Shown piece after piece: positions 16,777-26,400 of a stretch of DNA of 51,302 nucleotides. This DNA is from JBDRED01 sp043820025 [NCBI: Elusimicrobiota bacterium] (GTDB taxonomy: Bacteria > RUG730 > JBDRED01). The DNA lies in assembly GCA_043820025.1 (NCBI GenBank), contig JBDRED010000016.1:1-51302 (forward strand). Reading direction: 5' to 3'. The stretch's first letter is position 1, and each line of letters begins with the position of its first letter. The notes under the pieces were generated by a model that saw only the letters and a program-made list of their open reading frames with translations, had not been told where the DNA came from and ran no database searches. A program made the translations under genes and the position numbers.

Positions 16777-17856
16777 TTACTTTCTCCAAATACCTGCTAT
16801 TTTGTGATTACAAAACCTGCACTGCGCATCGTCAGATATTAAGAATTGACTTATAGTATAACCTGCGCGGTCAATTATTTTTTTGCCGCAATTTGGGCAA
16901 TATGTGTCTTCTTTCTCATTTCCGGGAACATTACCGACATAAACATAGTTTATGCCTTCCTCTTTCGCAATATCATATAATTTTTCCAGAGTTTCTAAGG
17001 GAGTTGGAGACACATTTTTGAGTTTATACATTGGCTGAAATCTTGAAAGATGCAGAGGGACATCAGGCCCAAGGTTATTTTTTACCCACCTAAACATTTC
17101 TTTTAGATTATCCGGATCATCATTATACCCGGGAACAACGAGCGTAGTTATCTCAAGCCACACGCCTTCTTCTTTAAGTATCTTCAGCGTATTTAAAACT
17201 GTTTCCAGGTCTGCTTCGCACACATCTCTATAATACTCCTCTGTAAAGCCTTTGAGGTCAATATTAGCGGCGTCGAGATATCTGCATAATTCACGCAAAG
17301 GTTTTTCATTTATATAACCATTTGAGTGATAAACATTTTTAATGCCGGCTTTTTTTGCAAGCCTGGCAGTGTCATACATATATTCGTAAAAGTTTGTTGG
17401 TTCTGTGTATGTGTAAGCAATGGCATCACACCCCATTTTTTTTGCAAGCGCTGCGCATTCCTCGGGCGTGTAATGCGAATTAATTGTATTTAAGGGGGTT
17501 GTTTGTGAGATCTGCCAGTTTTGGCAGAATTTACAGCGCATATTACAGCCTGCTGCAGCCACTGAGAACGCTGTCGTTTCAGGCAAAAAGTGAAAAAATG
17601 GTTTCTTCTCTATTGGGTCAATATGCACAGCGCAAAGATTATTATAAGAAAGAGCGAATAATTTGCCGCCTATATTTTTTCTGGATCTGCAATGGCCTGA
17701 TTCTTCGGGTTTTAACACACATCTGAACGGACATAAACCGCATTGAACTGTATCCTTGCCTATGCTGTCATAATACCCGGCTTCTTCGTACTTATCAGCA
17801 AAAAGTAATGATATTAATACTAAAATATAGAAAACAACATAAACTAGTCTTTTCAT
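16777..17856 (-). CDS. amrS: AmmeMemoRadiSam-type radical SAM enzyme with N-terminal signal/anchor
   Basis: A radical SAM core is plain: CNMRCKFCQNWQ gives the CxxxCxxC iron-sulphur site at about residues 109-116. It is preceded by the family's Cys-rich N-terminal region (CGLCPFRCVL ... GHCRSR) and followed by AYTYTEPTNFYEY, NIDLKGF and VPGYNDD. The C terminus adds a rubredoxin-like CPNCG...CRFC zinc site. This is the AmrS architecture, usually found with MEMO and AMMECR1 proteins, neither of which is in this window. Residues 1-20 (MKRLVYVVFYILVLISLLFA) form a hydrophobic signal or anchor, unusual for an enzyme that depends on cytoplasmic SAM and reductant. The physiological substrate of the family is not settled. 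The gene ends 17 nt before the membrane protein's start and is likely co-transcribed with it. Confidence 0.9.
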   Translation of the reverse strand: MKRLVYVVFYILVLISLLFADKYEEAGYYDSIGKDTVQCGLCPFRCVLKPEESGHCRSRKNIGGKLFALSYNNLCAVHIDPIEKKPFFHFLPETTAFSVAAAGCNMRCKFCQNWQISQTTPLNTINSHYTPEECAALAKKMGCDAIAYTYTEPTNFYEYMYDTARLAKKAGIKNVYHSNGYINEKPLRELCRYLDAANIDLKGFTEEYYRDVCEADLETVLNTLKILKEEGVWLEITTLVVPGYNDDPDNLKEMFRWVKNNLGPDVPLHLSRFQPMYKLKNVSPTPLETLEKLYDIAKEEGINYVYVGNVPGNEKEDTYCPNCGKKIIDRAGYTISQFLISDDAQCRFCNHKIAGIWRK

Positions 17857-17935
17857 ATCCCTTTACCTTTTATTCTGTATTCTGATATCTGACTTCTATT
17901 CAAATATATCAAATTTTATTCGGGAATTCTATATC

Positions 17936-17974
17936 AAAAAAAGAAGCGCCATAATATATATGACGCTCCTTTTT
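17936..17974 (-). terminator. Rho-independent terminator after the giant fibre gene
   Basis: AGCG/CGCT and CATA/TATG pair around a short AT loop (17945-17967). On the minus strand this is followed by seven T residues. It lies just past the 3' end of the gene that stops at 18022 and separates that operon from amrS. Five T residues on the other side may make it work both ways. Confidence 0.75.
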
Positions 17975-18021
17975 CCTTCTCCTTATACCTGTCTCCATTC
18001 GTAGTTTACCCGGTCACTTCC

Positions 18022-21000
18022 TTACGGCGCATATACCGCATAATACCCATCATTTGCATCAACCGTGCCATCACTATTCTCATTATATATCACAGTTTTT
18101 AATGGGAATGCGCCCGGATCCTGTATCTTCAGCGCATTACTTACAGCTTCAACTCGTAATGTCTGAACACTGCCTACCCCATCCACAACAAATGTGCTGG
18201 TTCCTGCGCCTACGCTAAATAGATTATCGTTTGAATCAGGGCTTGAGCCTGTTACAATAAGCGATGCGCTTCCTGCCGCAGGTATTGTTGATATATGTAT
18301 AGCGCCTGAGAACTGGTTAACAGCGCTTGTGCCATCTGAAATCATACTTCCGCGCGATCTTATATTACCTAAAACCCTCAAGTGCGCATCCTTATTATTC
18401 CAATCGTTCTTTTCTTTAATAAGGAATGTTTTACCGTCGCCCATTGCATAAGTTACATCGCCGCCGGACGCTGTTACATAGAATGTGCTTGATGTTGTAA
18501 GTTCAATCTGGTTCAGGCCGCTGTCATTACGAACAGCAAGAAGTTTGTAATATTGGCTGTCATCAGTACTGCCGCCCTCTATTCCCTCGCCAAATACTCT
18601 TCCTGATCCATTGCTTAAGGTCTTGATGCCAAAAACAGAGGTATTCTCAGCTTTATTAACGCTTAAGATACTTCTTGGATTGCCTGCTGCCGCATTGTGC
18701 ACTATCAATCCTGTAGTTCCTGCTGTTAATGATTTAATAATGCCTCCGCCGGCAGTAACATTTAATTTTGAATTTAGATTAAGCCCGCCGTCAGCAGCGA
18801 ATGAAGAATAAGTCGTTCCAATTTGTGTAATTACATTACTAGACATTAATATATCATCGTTCATATCTAACTGGCCCGCAGTATTAAACGCAGACGCATT
18901 AGTTCCAATATTAGATATTTCCTGTCCGCCTAAATTTAAATCGCCTGTAAGAGTTCCGCCACCCAAAGCAAGATAAGTAGCGTTTATCTTATCTGATGTC
19001 CAAAGGTAATTTGTGCTCGCTGATTGGGCGTCGTCTACATCTTTGCCGTCAACCTTATCAACATTCAGCCCGCTTACCTTTTCCGGGAATGTGACTGTAA
19101 ATGATTCTGTAAACGTCAGGTAGCTGTCAACATCATCGCTGGCTCCGCTTGATGCGTCTAAGAATGTATCCTTAAGTTTATCGGATGTCCAGATAATAGT
19201 CGACGAAGCCGTATTGTAAGCAATAGCTCCTGTGTTTACAGTTACCCCGTCTACCAAATCAGCATTTAAATTTGCTATTACAGCGTTAGATGTAATGGTA
19301 AACGGATTATTTCCGAAAACTAAGGTGCCTTCAATGTTATCTCCTGTTACTGCTACAAATGTTTGAGTTGACCTTGCTGATGTCCAGAGCGTGTCTCCTG
19401 CGTTTACAATACCGGTTGTTGTTGTATCGATTGTTACGCCATGCAGTAAATCCGCGTTTAAATGCTCTATAACTGCTTCGCTTGTAATAGTAAATGGGTT
19501 GTTGCCAAATACCAGCGTGCCTTCGATAATGTCCCCTGTTACAGCAACAAATGTCTGTGTTGACTTAGCTGATGTCCAGAGTTTATCAGAGGCTGCCGGA
19601 TTTGTGTCTGATACATTTGATCCATCAACAGAGTCAGCATTTAAATTTACACTTAGTGTGCCATTTGATATTGGTATATTGCCGTTTAAGTTTCCTGTGT
19701 TATAGCCATCTAAAAGATCCGCATTAAGATCAATAACCTTATTGGTAGCCGCTACTGTAAAAGGCGCAGTTCCTGTCTTTGAGAATACAGCTGATTCTTC
19801 GAATGTTACAGCATTATCATTGAATATATGCGCGCCTGTCCATGTAAAGCCTGCTGTTTTGTCTATGCCTATATTATTTGCATTAATAAACAATCCTGAA
19901 TCTGTTCCTGTTGCAACATTGATCTCTACAGTACCTGCGCCGTCGTCAAAGCCGGTTAAACCAGCGCCTATATCAATGCTTCCGACTGACCCATTTGGCG
20001 CAGTTATTGTGATAGTATCATCAGTTATGCTAAATGTAATGTTTGTTCCTGCCTTAAACGCGAGGTTTGGCGTATTGTCAATATGGCCAACCAATGCGCC
20101 CATATTGTTATATACCGTAGCTGTAGAGAAAACATTCGGGCCAATGTCAACAAGTCCTATTGTACCATCTTCTATCTCATTTGTTGTTATTGTTCCGGCA
20201 GCAATATTATAACTTCCTAATGTTCCGGATTCTACCTTATCCCATGTTATTGTATAGTCTGCTATCTTTCCTGCAGTAATGGTTTTATTTGTTAAATTAT
20301 ACGCTGATATTGTTGACGCTGCTATATCATTGCCTATAATACTGCCATTTATAATCTTAGCGCTGTTAATCGCGTTATCAGCAATATTGGACAAGGATAT
20401 TGTTGACGCTGCTATATCATTGCCTATGATTGTTCCATTTTTAATCTCTGTTGTTGTTATTGTGCCTGCAATAATATTATAAGCGCCTATTGTTGCCCCT
20501 GCTATATCACTGCCTGCTATTGTGCCATCTTCTATCTCATTTGTTGTTATAGTTCCGTCAGCAATATTATAACTTCCTAATGTTCCGGATTGTACCTTAT
20601 CCCATGTTATTGTATAGTCTGCTATCTTTTCTGCAGTAATGGTTTTATTTGTTAAATTATACGCTGAGATTGTAGACGCAGCTATATCATTGCCTATAAT
20701 ACTGCCATTTATAATCTTAGCGCTGTTAATCGCGTTATCAGCAATATTGGACAAGGATATTGTTGACGCAGCTATATCATTGCCTATGATTGTTCCATTT
20801 TTAATCTCTGTTGTTGTAATAGTACCTACTGCAATATTATAACTTCCTAATGTTCCGGATTCTACCTTATCCCATGTTATTGTATAGTCTGCTATCTTTC
20901 CTGCAGTAATGGTTTTATTTGTTAAATTATACGCTGATATTGTTGATGCAGCTATATCATTGCCAACAATCGCGCCATCCTTGATTTTCGCGCTTGTAAT

Positions 21001-23442
21001 TGTGTTATCAGTAATATTGTATGCAGATATTGTAGACGGTGCTATGTTGTTTCCGGTTATTGTGCCAGACTTTATCTGCGTCGCAGTAATAGTTCCTGCC
21101 ATGATATGGTATGCGCCTATTGTTGACGCTGCTATTTCATATCCGGTTATCGAATGCTGATAAAGTTTAATTGCAGTTATTGTTCTTGTTGCAATATCAA
21201 GCCCCGCAACTGAATAGTCTTCAATCTTTCCTGAGTTAATCAAATTTGCCGCAAGGTCATCGCGCGCAATGGTTCCATCAAAGATATCCTCACTTAATAT
21301 AGTTTCATTTATAATCTTATCGCTGTTAATCGCGTTATTTGCAATATTTGATAAGGATATCGTTGACGCTGCTATATCATTGCCTATAATACTGCCATTT
21401 ATAATCTTATCGCTGTTAATCGCATTATTTGCAATATTTGACAAGGATATCGTTGACGCTGCTATATCATTGCCTATGATTGTTCCATTTTTAATCTCTG
21501 TTGTTGTTATTGTGCTTGGGATAATATGAAAATTACCTATCTCAGCAGCTGCAATCTCATCTCTTGTAATTGTATGAGGATAAATCTCAGTTGCAGTAAT
21601 AGTGTTAGGCTTGATCTGAAAAGACCCGATCTGATCTTCAGGTATTTGATCCCCTGTAATTGCTACTCCTGTTATTTTTGACCATGCTACGTCCGCAATC
21701 TTTGCGTCTGTTACCGCGCTTACCGCTATCTTTTCTGTTGTTACAGCATTATCTGTAAGTTTTTCTGTTATAATTGCGCCGGTATGAATCTGTCCTGTTG
21801 ATACATCAACTGATGCCACCTTTGACCATGCTACGCCCGCAATTTTTGCGTCTGTTACAGCGCTATCTTTTATTTCAGAAGTATTTACAGCATCACTGCC
21901 GATTTCCAAAGAATAAATTGTATTAGCCTCTAAATCAATTCCGGTAATACTGCGATCCTTTATCTGTGTTGTTGTAATGGTTCCTGTAATAATATTATAA
22001 GCGCCTATTGTTGTCCCTGCTATATCACTCCCGCTTATTGTCCCATCCTTTATCTGTGTTGTTGTTATTGTTCCTATAATAATATTATAAGCGCCTATTG
22101 TTGCCCCTGCTATATCACTCCCGCTTATTGTCCCATCCTTTATCTGTGTGGTCGTAATTGTGCTGTCAGCAATGTTATAGTCGCTTATAGTTTTTTGCGC
22201 TATCTTTATGCCTGTTACAGCATGCGTTGCAAGCTTTACAGTTGTAACAGAGTTATCCGCCAGATCTTCCGCAATAATATCTACCTCGCGTATTTTATCC
22301 CATGTTACTTCAGAAATATGGTTGTCATATATTGCGCCGCTGACAATGTCAAATGAATCTACGGAAACGTCATAAACCTTTGTCCAAGAAACGCTGTCAA
22401 TCTTAACATTCCCTACTGCGCCGTCGGCAATCTTTGCAAATGTGACAGCTCCGGCATTAATCTCATCGCTGTCAACCGCATTAGATGCTATCTCGCTGCT
22501 ACCCACTGCGTCTGCCTTTATCTCGTCGCTGTCAACGGCGTCTGCCGCTATTTTATCAGATGTTACCGCGTCCGTTGCTATCTTAATTGATGTTACAGCG
22601 TAATCCGGAAGTTTTTCTGTTATCACAGCTCCATCCAATATTTTGGGCGCTGTTACAGCGCCATCAGTAATTTTTGCTGCTGTAACCGCTCCTTCATGAA
22701 TCTGAGCTGTTGTAACATCAATGTCATAAAGTTTTGTATAGCTCATACTGTCAATCTTGACATCTGTCACAGCTCCGTCAGCAAGCGCTGCAGTATCCAC
22801 AGACCCGTTAGCAAGATCGCCTGCGTCAATTGATATACTTGTAATCTTGCTCCAATCAATAGATACTATTTTTGCGTTTGTTACCTGATTATCGCCGATC
22901 TTAGCTGTCAGCATAGCTCCGTCGGTTATTTTATCGGTAGTTACTGAACCGCTTCTAATTGTATCTGTGCTTACAACATTATCAGGTAAAAATCCGCTTG
23001 AATTAGATATATATATACTATTAGCAGTTAAAGTGGTCGCTGAGTCACTGCCGTCTAGTTTGTTCGCTGTAAAAGCGTATGGAGCACTATATAGCGGTTC
23101 TCTGGGGGAAAGAGTTGTACCGGCTATAGTTACCGCCAAATATACAGGCGAATTATCAAAAATATCCTCATCAATAGGATTTAGTATTCCTATTACCACA
23201 TTACTGCTCATACCGTTTACAAAAGGCACAGCTGTCTGTGACTCAGTCCATAATGCTGAGCCTCCTGTTGGAGAAGCAAATATTTCAAATGTGATGTCTC
23301 TTGAGGCGTTTACAGGCACGCCGCTTTCCTTAAGCCGCGCCTGATAATTGAGCCTCTGCGGCACTGATGAGGCGCCGTAAACTAACGCTCCCGCGTAATA
23401 AAGCATAACTCCTAATAATAAGAACTTTTTGATAGTTTTCAT
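18022..23442 (-). CDS. Giant secreted fibre built of short TIxxxxI/DGTI-type repeats
   Basis: 1806 residues. The signal peptide covers about 1-24. Residues ~27-140 are a conserved head domain (VPQRLNYQARLKESGVPVNA ... PLYSAPYAFTANKLDG) seen at the start of many large repetitive surface proteins. From ~145 to ~1100 the chain is made of 13-16-residue units such as GTITTTEIKNGTI, GNDIAASTISLSNI and GAVTDAKI, suggesting a long beta-solenoid or fibre shaft. The tail (~1100-1806) has units of the form LNADLLDGxxx and SDKLWTSxKSTQTFVAVTGD and ends DGYYAVYAP. No S74 self-chaperone domain is present, unlike the fibre at 2-3349. A strong GGGGGAG precedes the ATG. It is the last gene of a three-gene operon with a terminator at 17936-17974. 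Confidence 0.88.
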   Translation of the reverse strand: MKTIKKFLLLGVMLYYAGALVYGASSVPQRLNYQARLKESGVPVNASRDITFEIFASPTGGSALWTESQTAVPFVNGMSSNVVIGILNPIDEDIFDNSPVYLAVTIAGTTLSPREPLYSAPYAFTANKLDGSDSATTLTANSIYISNSSGFLPDNVVSTDTIRSGSVTTDKITDGAMLTAKIGDNQVTNAKIVSIDWSKITSISIDAGDLANGSVDTAALADGAVTDVKIDSMSYTKLYDIDVTTAQIHEGAVTAAKITDGAVTAPKILDGAVITEKLPDYAVTSIKIATDAVTSDKIAADAVDSDEIKADAVGSSEIASNAVDSDEINAGAVTFAKIADGAVGNVKIDSVSWTKVYDVSVDSFDIVSGAIYDNHISEVTWDKIREVDIIAEDLADNSVTTVKLATHAVTGIKIAQKTISDYNIADSTITTTQIKDGTISGSDIAGATIGAYNIIIGTITTTQIKDGTISGSDIAGTTIGAYNIITGTITTTQIKDRSITGIDLEANTIYSLEIGSDAVNTSEIKDSAVTDAKIAGVAWSKVASVDVSTGQIHTGAIITEKLTDNAVTTEKIAVSAVTDAKIADVAWSKITGVAITGDQIPEDQIGSFQIKPNTITATEIYPHTITRDEIAAAEIGNFHIIPSTITTTEIKNGTIIGNDIAASTISLSNIANNAINSDKIINGSIIGNDIAASTISLSNIANNAINSDKIINETILSEDIFDGTIARDDLAANLINSGKIEDYSVAGLDIATRTITAIKLYQHSITGYEIAASTIGAYHIMAGTITATQIKSGTITGNNIAPSTISAYNITDNTITSAKIKDGAIVGNDIAASTISAYNLTNKTITAGKIADYTITWDKVESGTLGSYNIAVGTITTTEIKNGTIIGNDIAASTISLSNIADNAINSAKIINGSIIGNDIAASTISAYNLTNKTITAEKIADYTITWDKVQSGTLGSYNIADGTITTNEIEDGTIAGSDIAGATIGAYNIIAGTITTTEIKNGTIIGNDIAASTISLSNIADNAINSAKIINGSIIGNDIAASTISAYNLTNKTITAGKIADYTITWDKVESGTLGSYNIAAGTITTNEIEDGTIGLVDIGPNVFSTATVYNNMGALVGHIDNTPNLAFKAGTNITFSITDDTITITAPNGSVGSIDIGAGLTGFDDGAGTVEINVATGTDSGLFINANNIGIDKTAGFTWTGAHIFNDNAVTFEESAVFSKTGTAPFTVAATNKVIDLNADLLDGYNTGNLNGNIPISNGTLSVNLNADSVDGSNVSDTNPAASDKLWTSAKSTQTFVAVTGDIIEGTLVFGNNPFTITSEAVIEHLNADLLHGVTIDTTTTGIVNAGDTLWTSARSTQTFVAVTGDNIEGTLVFGNNPFTITSNAVIANLNADLVDGVTVNTGAIAYNTASSTIIWTSDKLKDTFLDASSGASDDVDSYLTFTESFTVTFPEKVSGLNVDKVDGKDVDDAQSASTNYLWTSDKINATYLALGGGTLTGDLNLGGQEISNIGTNASAFNTAGQLDMNDDILMSSNVITQIGTTYSSFAADGGLNLNSKLNVTAGGGIIKSLTAGTTGLIVHNAAAGNPRSILSVNKAENTSVFGIKTLSNGSGRVFGEGIEGGSTDDSQYYKLLAVRNDSGLNQIELTTSSTFYVTASGGDVTYAMGDGKTFLIKEKNDWNNKDAHLRVLGNIRSRGSMISDGTSAVNQFSGAIHISTIPAAGSASLIVTGSSPDSNDNLFSVGAGTSTFVVDGVGSVQTLRVEAVSNALKIQDPGAFPLKTVIYNENSDGTVDANDGYYAVYAP
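20161..20965. repeat. Near-identical 360-bp tandem DNA repeats inside the fibre gene
   Basis: 20161-20475 and 20521-20835 are almost identical at an offset of 360 bp. A third partial copy runs from about 20831 to 20965. The period is a multiple of three, so gain or loss of a copy keeps the frame and changes shaft length by 120 residues. Confidence 0.85.
21309..21488. repeat. 90-bp tandem repeat inside the fibre gene
   Basis: Two adjacent 90-bp units (21309-21398, 21399-21488) differ at only a few bases. Each encodes a 30-residue shaft unit containing IIGNDIAASTISLSNIANN. Confidence 0.8.
21961..22158. repeat. 90-bp tandem repeat near the head of the fibre shaft
   Basis: Two 90-bp units (21961-22050 and 22051-22140) plus a partial third encode the TTTQIKDGTISGSDIAG type unit. 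They differ at few positions and again keep the reading frame. Confidence 0.75.
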
Positions 23443-23464
23443 TGGACCACTCCCCCTTAATAAA

Positions 23465-26400
23465 TTATCTAATAATCATCAACTTACCGGTCTTCTTATC
23501 AGTCTTAGATTTAATATAATAAATATAAACTCCGCTAAATACATTATCGCCTGAATCTGTCTTAACATTCCAAACTTCTTGCGCAACCGCTGATCCGGAG
23601 GTATCCAGATGGTTAAATGTTCTTACCAGCTCGCCGGATATAGTAAATATTTTTACCTCGCACTCAGACGCAAGATTAGTAAATGTAATATTCTTATGCT
23701 GAGGATCGCTTGGTTTATAAGGAACAGGGAACGCGTAAGCATTGCTTAAGTCATTATCCTCAGCTCCAATTAAACCAAACACGCTAAAATGCGGAACCTT
23801 TGCGCTTAAGGTTTTATTAACCGTATCAATTGCGGCATCCGGCACACGAACCCATAATTTATGTTCCTCGTCGAGCCAATACATACGCAGTGTTTTTACG
23901 CGCACCGGCGGATTACTGCCGTCAACAATTCCATCGCCATCAGCATCAGCGTACGGAATAGTAATTGTCGCGAATTTTGCAGGGTCAGATGTTCCGGAAT
24001 TTTCAGGCGATGACGCGCGCGCTGCAAGTCTCTGCGCCATATTTACGCCTGATTGATCCTTTATAATAAGTTCATGAATACTGGCTAAAATTGGATTATT
24101 AAACGCGCTCTCATTTTGTTTCTTTCTATTTGCTTCTGTAATATCAAAAAGTTTTACTTCATTTTGTGTGTTTAACGGATCATTATTAACAATCAAGTAC
24201 CCGTTTTCTATCAAGAAGCCTTCAGGTATATCTATCCTTGTCCTGCCTTCAGGCTTTATAGACACAACAACATTGTCTTCCTGATAATTCATGAGGTTTG
24301 TAAATTCCCAAATTTTCGCCGAAGCTATCTCATTGCGTGAAATATCCTGCGCTGTAAGAGCAAGGTTGACCTCGTATTTATAGTTATATTTTAACGCTGT
24401 AGACGGAGTAAAGGCTAATTCAAATGTATCAGCATTAAAATTAACTGTTCCTGAAATTACTTGATTTAGATCATTACTTAGATTATCTCTTACTGCGCGC
24501 ACACTAAACGCGCTTGAAAGCGTTGGCGTATACATTAATTCATTAAATTTAAGTTGAATCTTAAGATTTACAGGATCAAGGTCAATAGCATTTTCAACAG
24601 GATAAATCTCATTAATTACAGGAGCTGTTGTATCCTGGTCATAGGTAATGAGCTGAGTCGCAGATCCGGAAGAAATTATTGGCAGATAACTGCCTGCCAA
24701 ACTTTGTATAAATGTGCCTGTTGTGACTGCCACATAAAGCGTCTTTGTGCTAGCGCCGGTTTCATAATCCCATGACGCAATCTGTTTCCAGTCCGCTTCT
24801 CCAAGTGTAATAGTTGCTGAGGAATAATAAACATCTATAACGCTCGTTGTGGAAACCTTTAAATAGTTGCTTGTGTTTGATATGTTTGCTTTATCTTGAA
24901 GAATTAAATACGCAAGATTACTTTGTGTTAAACTGGTTTTATTGACCGGATTATTAAATATTAAATCGAGGTCGCGTGTAAAGAAACTATATCCTGCGTT
25001 TGTGAGACTTGTTATAGTTGGATCTTTTGTCCAGCCGGTTACATTGGTTGTTGCAACTATTGTGTTATAATTTCCATTTGTATCTTTGGCCACATCTGCT
25101 TCAAGTGATATACGTAGATTTGCGCTCTTTCTCTGCCATTCTGATATTGTATCTCTATGGCTGTCAGTTAATGTGTAATATAACGTAGTGCCCAATGTTA
25201 AAGGCGTTTCATCTACCACAAACTCGCCGTAATCTGCTCCGCTTAGATCATTTGACAGCGTAATCCCTGTTTGCGCTTTATTAGAGGTAAATATTGATTC
25301 GCTAAATCTTACATCTAATTCTTTAGATGTATGGATATATCTTGAATAAGCGTAGCTTGGAACTACATTATCAACAGCAAATGCTATGCTATCAAGCGGT
25401 GACAGGTCGACATTTGTGCCATCAGTTAATGTTATTCTAATATAAGCTGTAACACCCATATTCGGGATATTCTGTTTTGAATCCCATGTAAAGCCAACAT
25501 CATTTAAGCCGGCAGAAACATCTATATAATTTCCGGCTGTGCCTATCTGGTAATCCACTGCGGAATTATTAAGCCCAGGAACAGATCCTTGCGTCACAGA
25601 GATTGAACCTGTCTCAATGTTTGCTTTTTGCCATGGCCCGGACACTCCTGAAGTAGAGTAGAATACTCCCATACGAAGCGTTGAATCAAGGTCATTGTCA
25701 TATACCCTTACGCTCATTGGAACCTTGCCATCGCCTGCTACAGACTGAGCAGGTACTGTTACGAAGTTCTGAGCAACAGGCCTCCATTCAGTACGCGCCA
25801 TAACCTCAGATATTGATGTTGAAACATTTCCATAATTATCCGTAGCCCAAATATTTGCATAATATGTTGCGCCTTCAAGCAGGCTTGTAACAATCGTTGA
25901 ACTCGTTGCTGCAACTGCCAGAACGCTGTCATCCGTATCATTCCATAGCGCCTGGGCTGCGCCGTTTCTTGTTATAGGGCTAAATGTTGCATACCAGATT
26001 TCGTAGGTATCGAAATTTGGATCTGTTGCAGGAGTCCAATTATAACGTATAGATGATGCAGTCAAGTACAGCGCCTCAGCTTGTAATCCTGCTAAGCCTT
26101 GAGGCGCTGTATTATCAACCGTAAATACTGAGCTTTCATCAATTAATCCATCTCCCTCAAACGCTGCGCTTGAATGAGGCGTTAGCTGAATCTTAACATT
26201 AGAAGACTCTCCAATACCATCAGCCTTTGTATCCCAAACTATTGTAAGAGTATTTGGAGTAGCAACATCTGTTGACGGCCCGATCTGATATTCCTCATTA
26301 TTATCAAAAGGCAGTATTGCGCCGGCATTATCAGTTGCAACAAGAATTGTCGCACTATTCCAGCCGCTGCCATCAACATTATATTCCATCTTTATTGAGC

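Noticed and set aside
19391-21529. Several plus-strand frames of 60-156 codons with hydrophobic repeats
   Set aside because: They are antisense readings of the repetitive fibre gene; the repeated hydrophobic pattern mirrors that gene's codons, and none has a ribosome site of its own.
20161-22160. Regularly spaced 90/360-bp repeats resembling a CRISPR array
   Set aside because: The repeats are in frame, encode the fibre shaft, lack distinct spacers and have no cas genes nearby.
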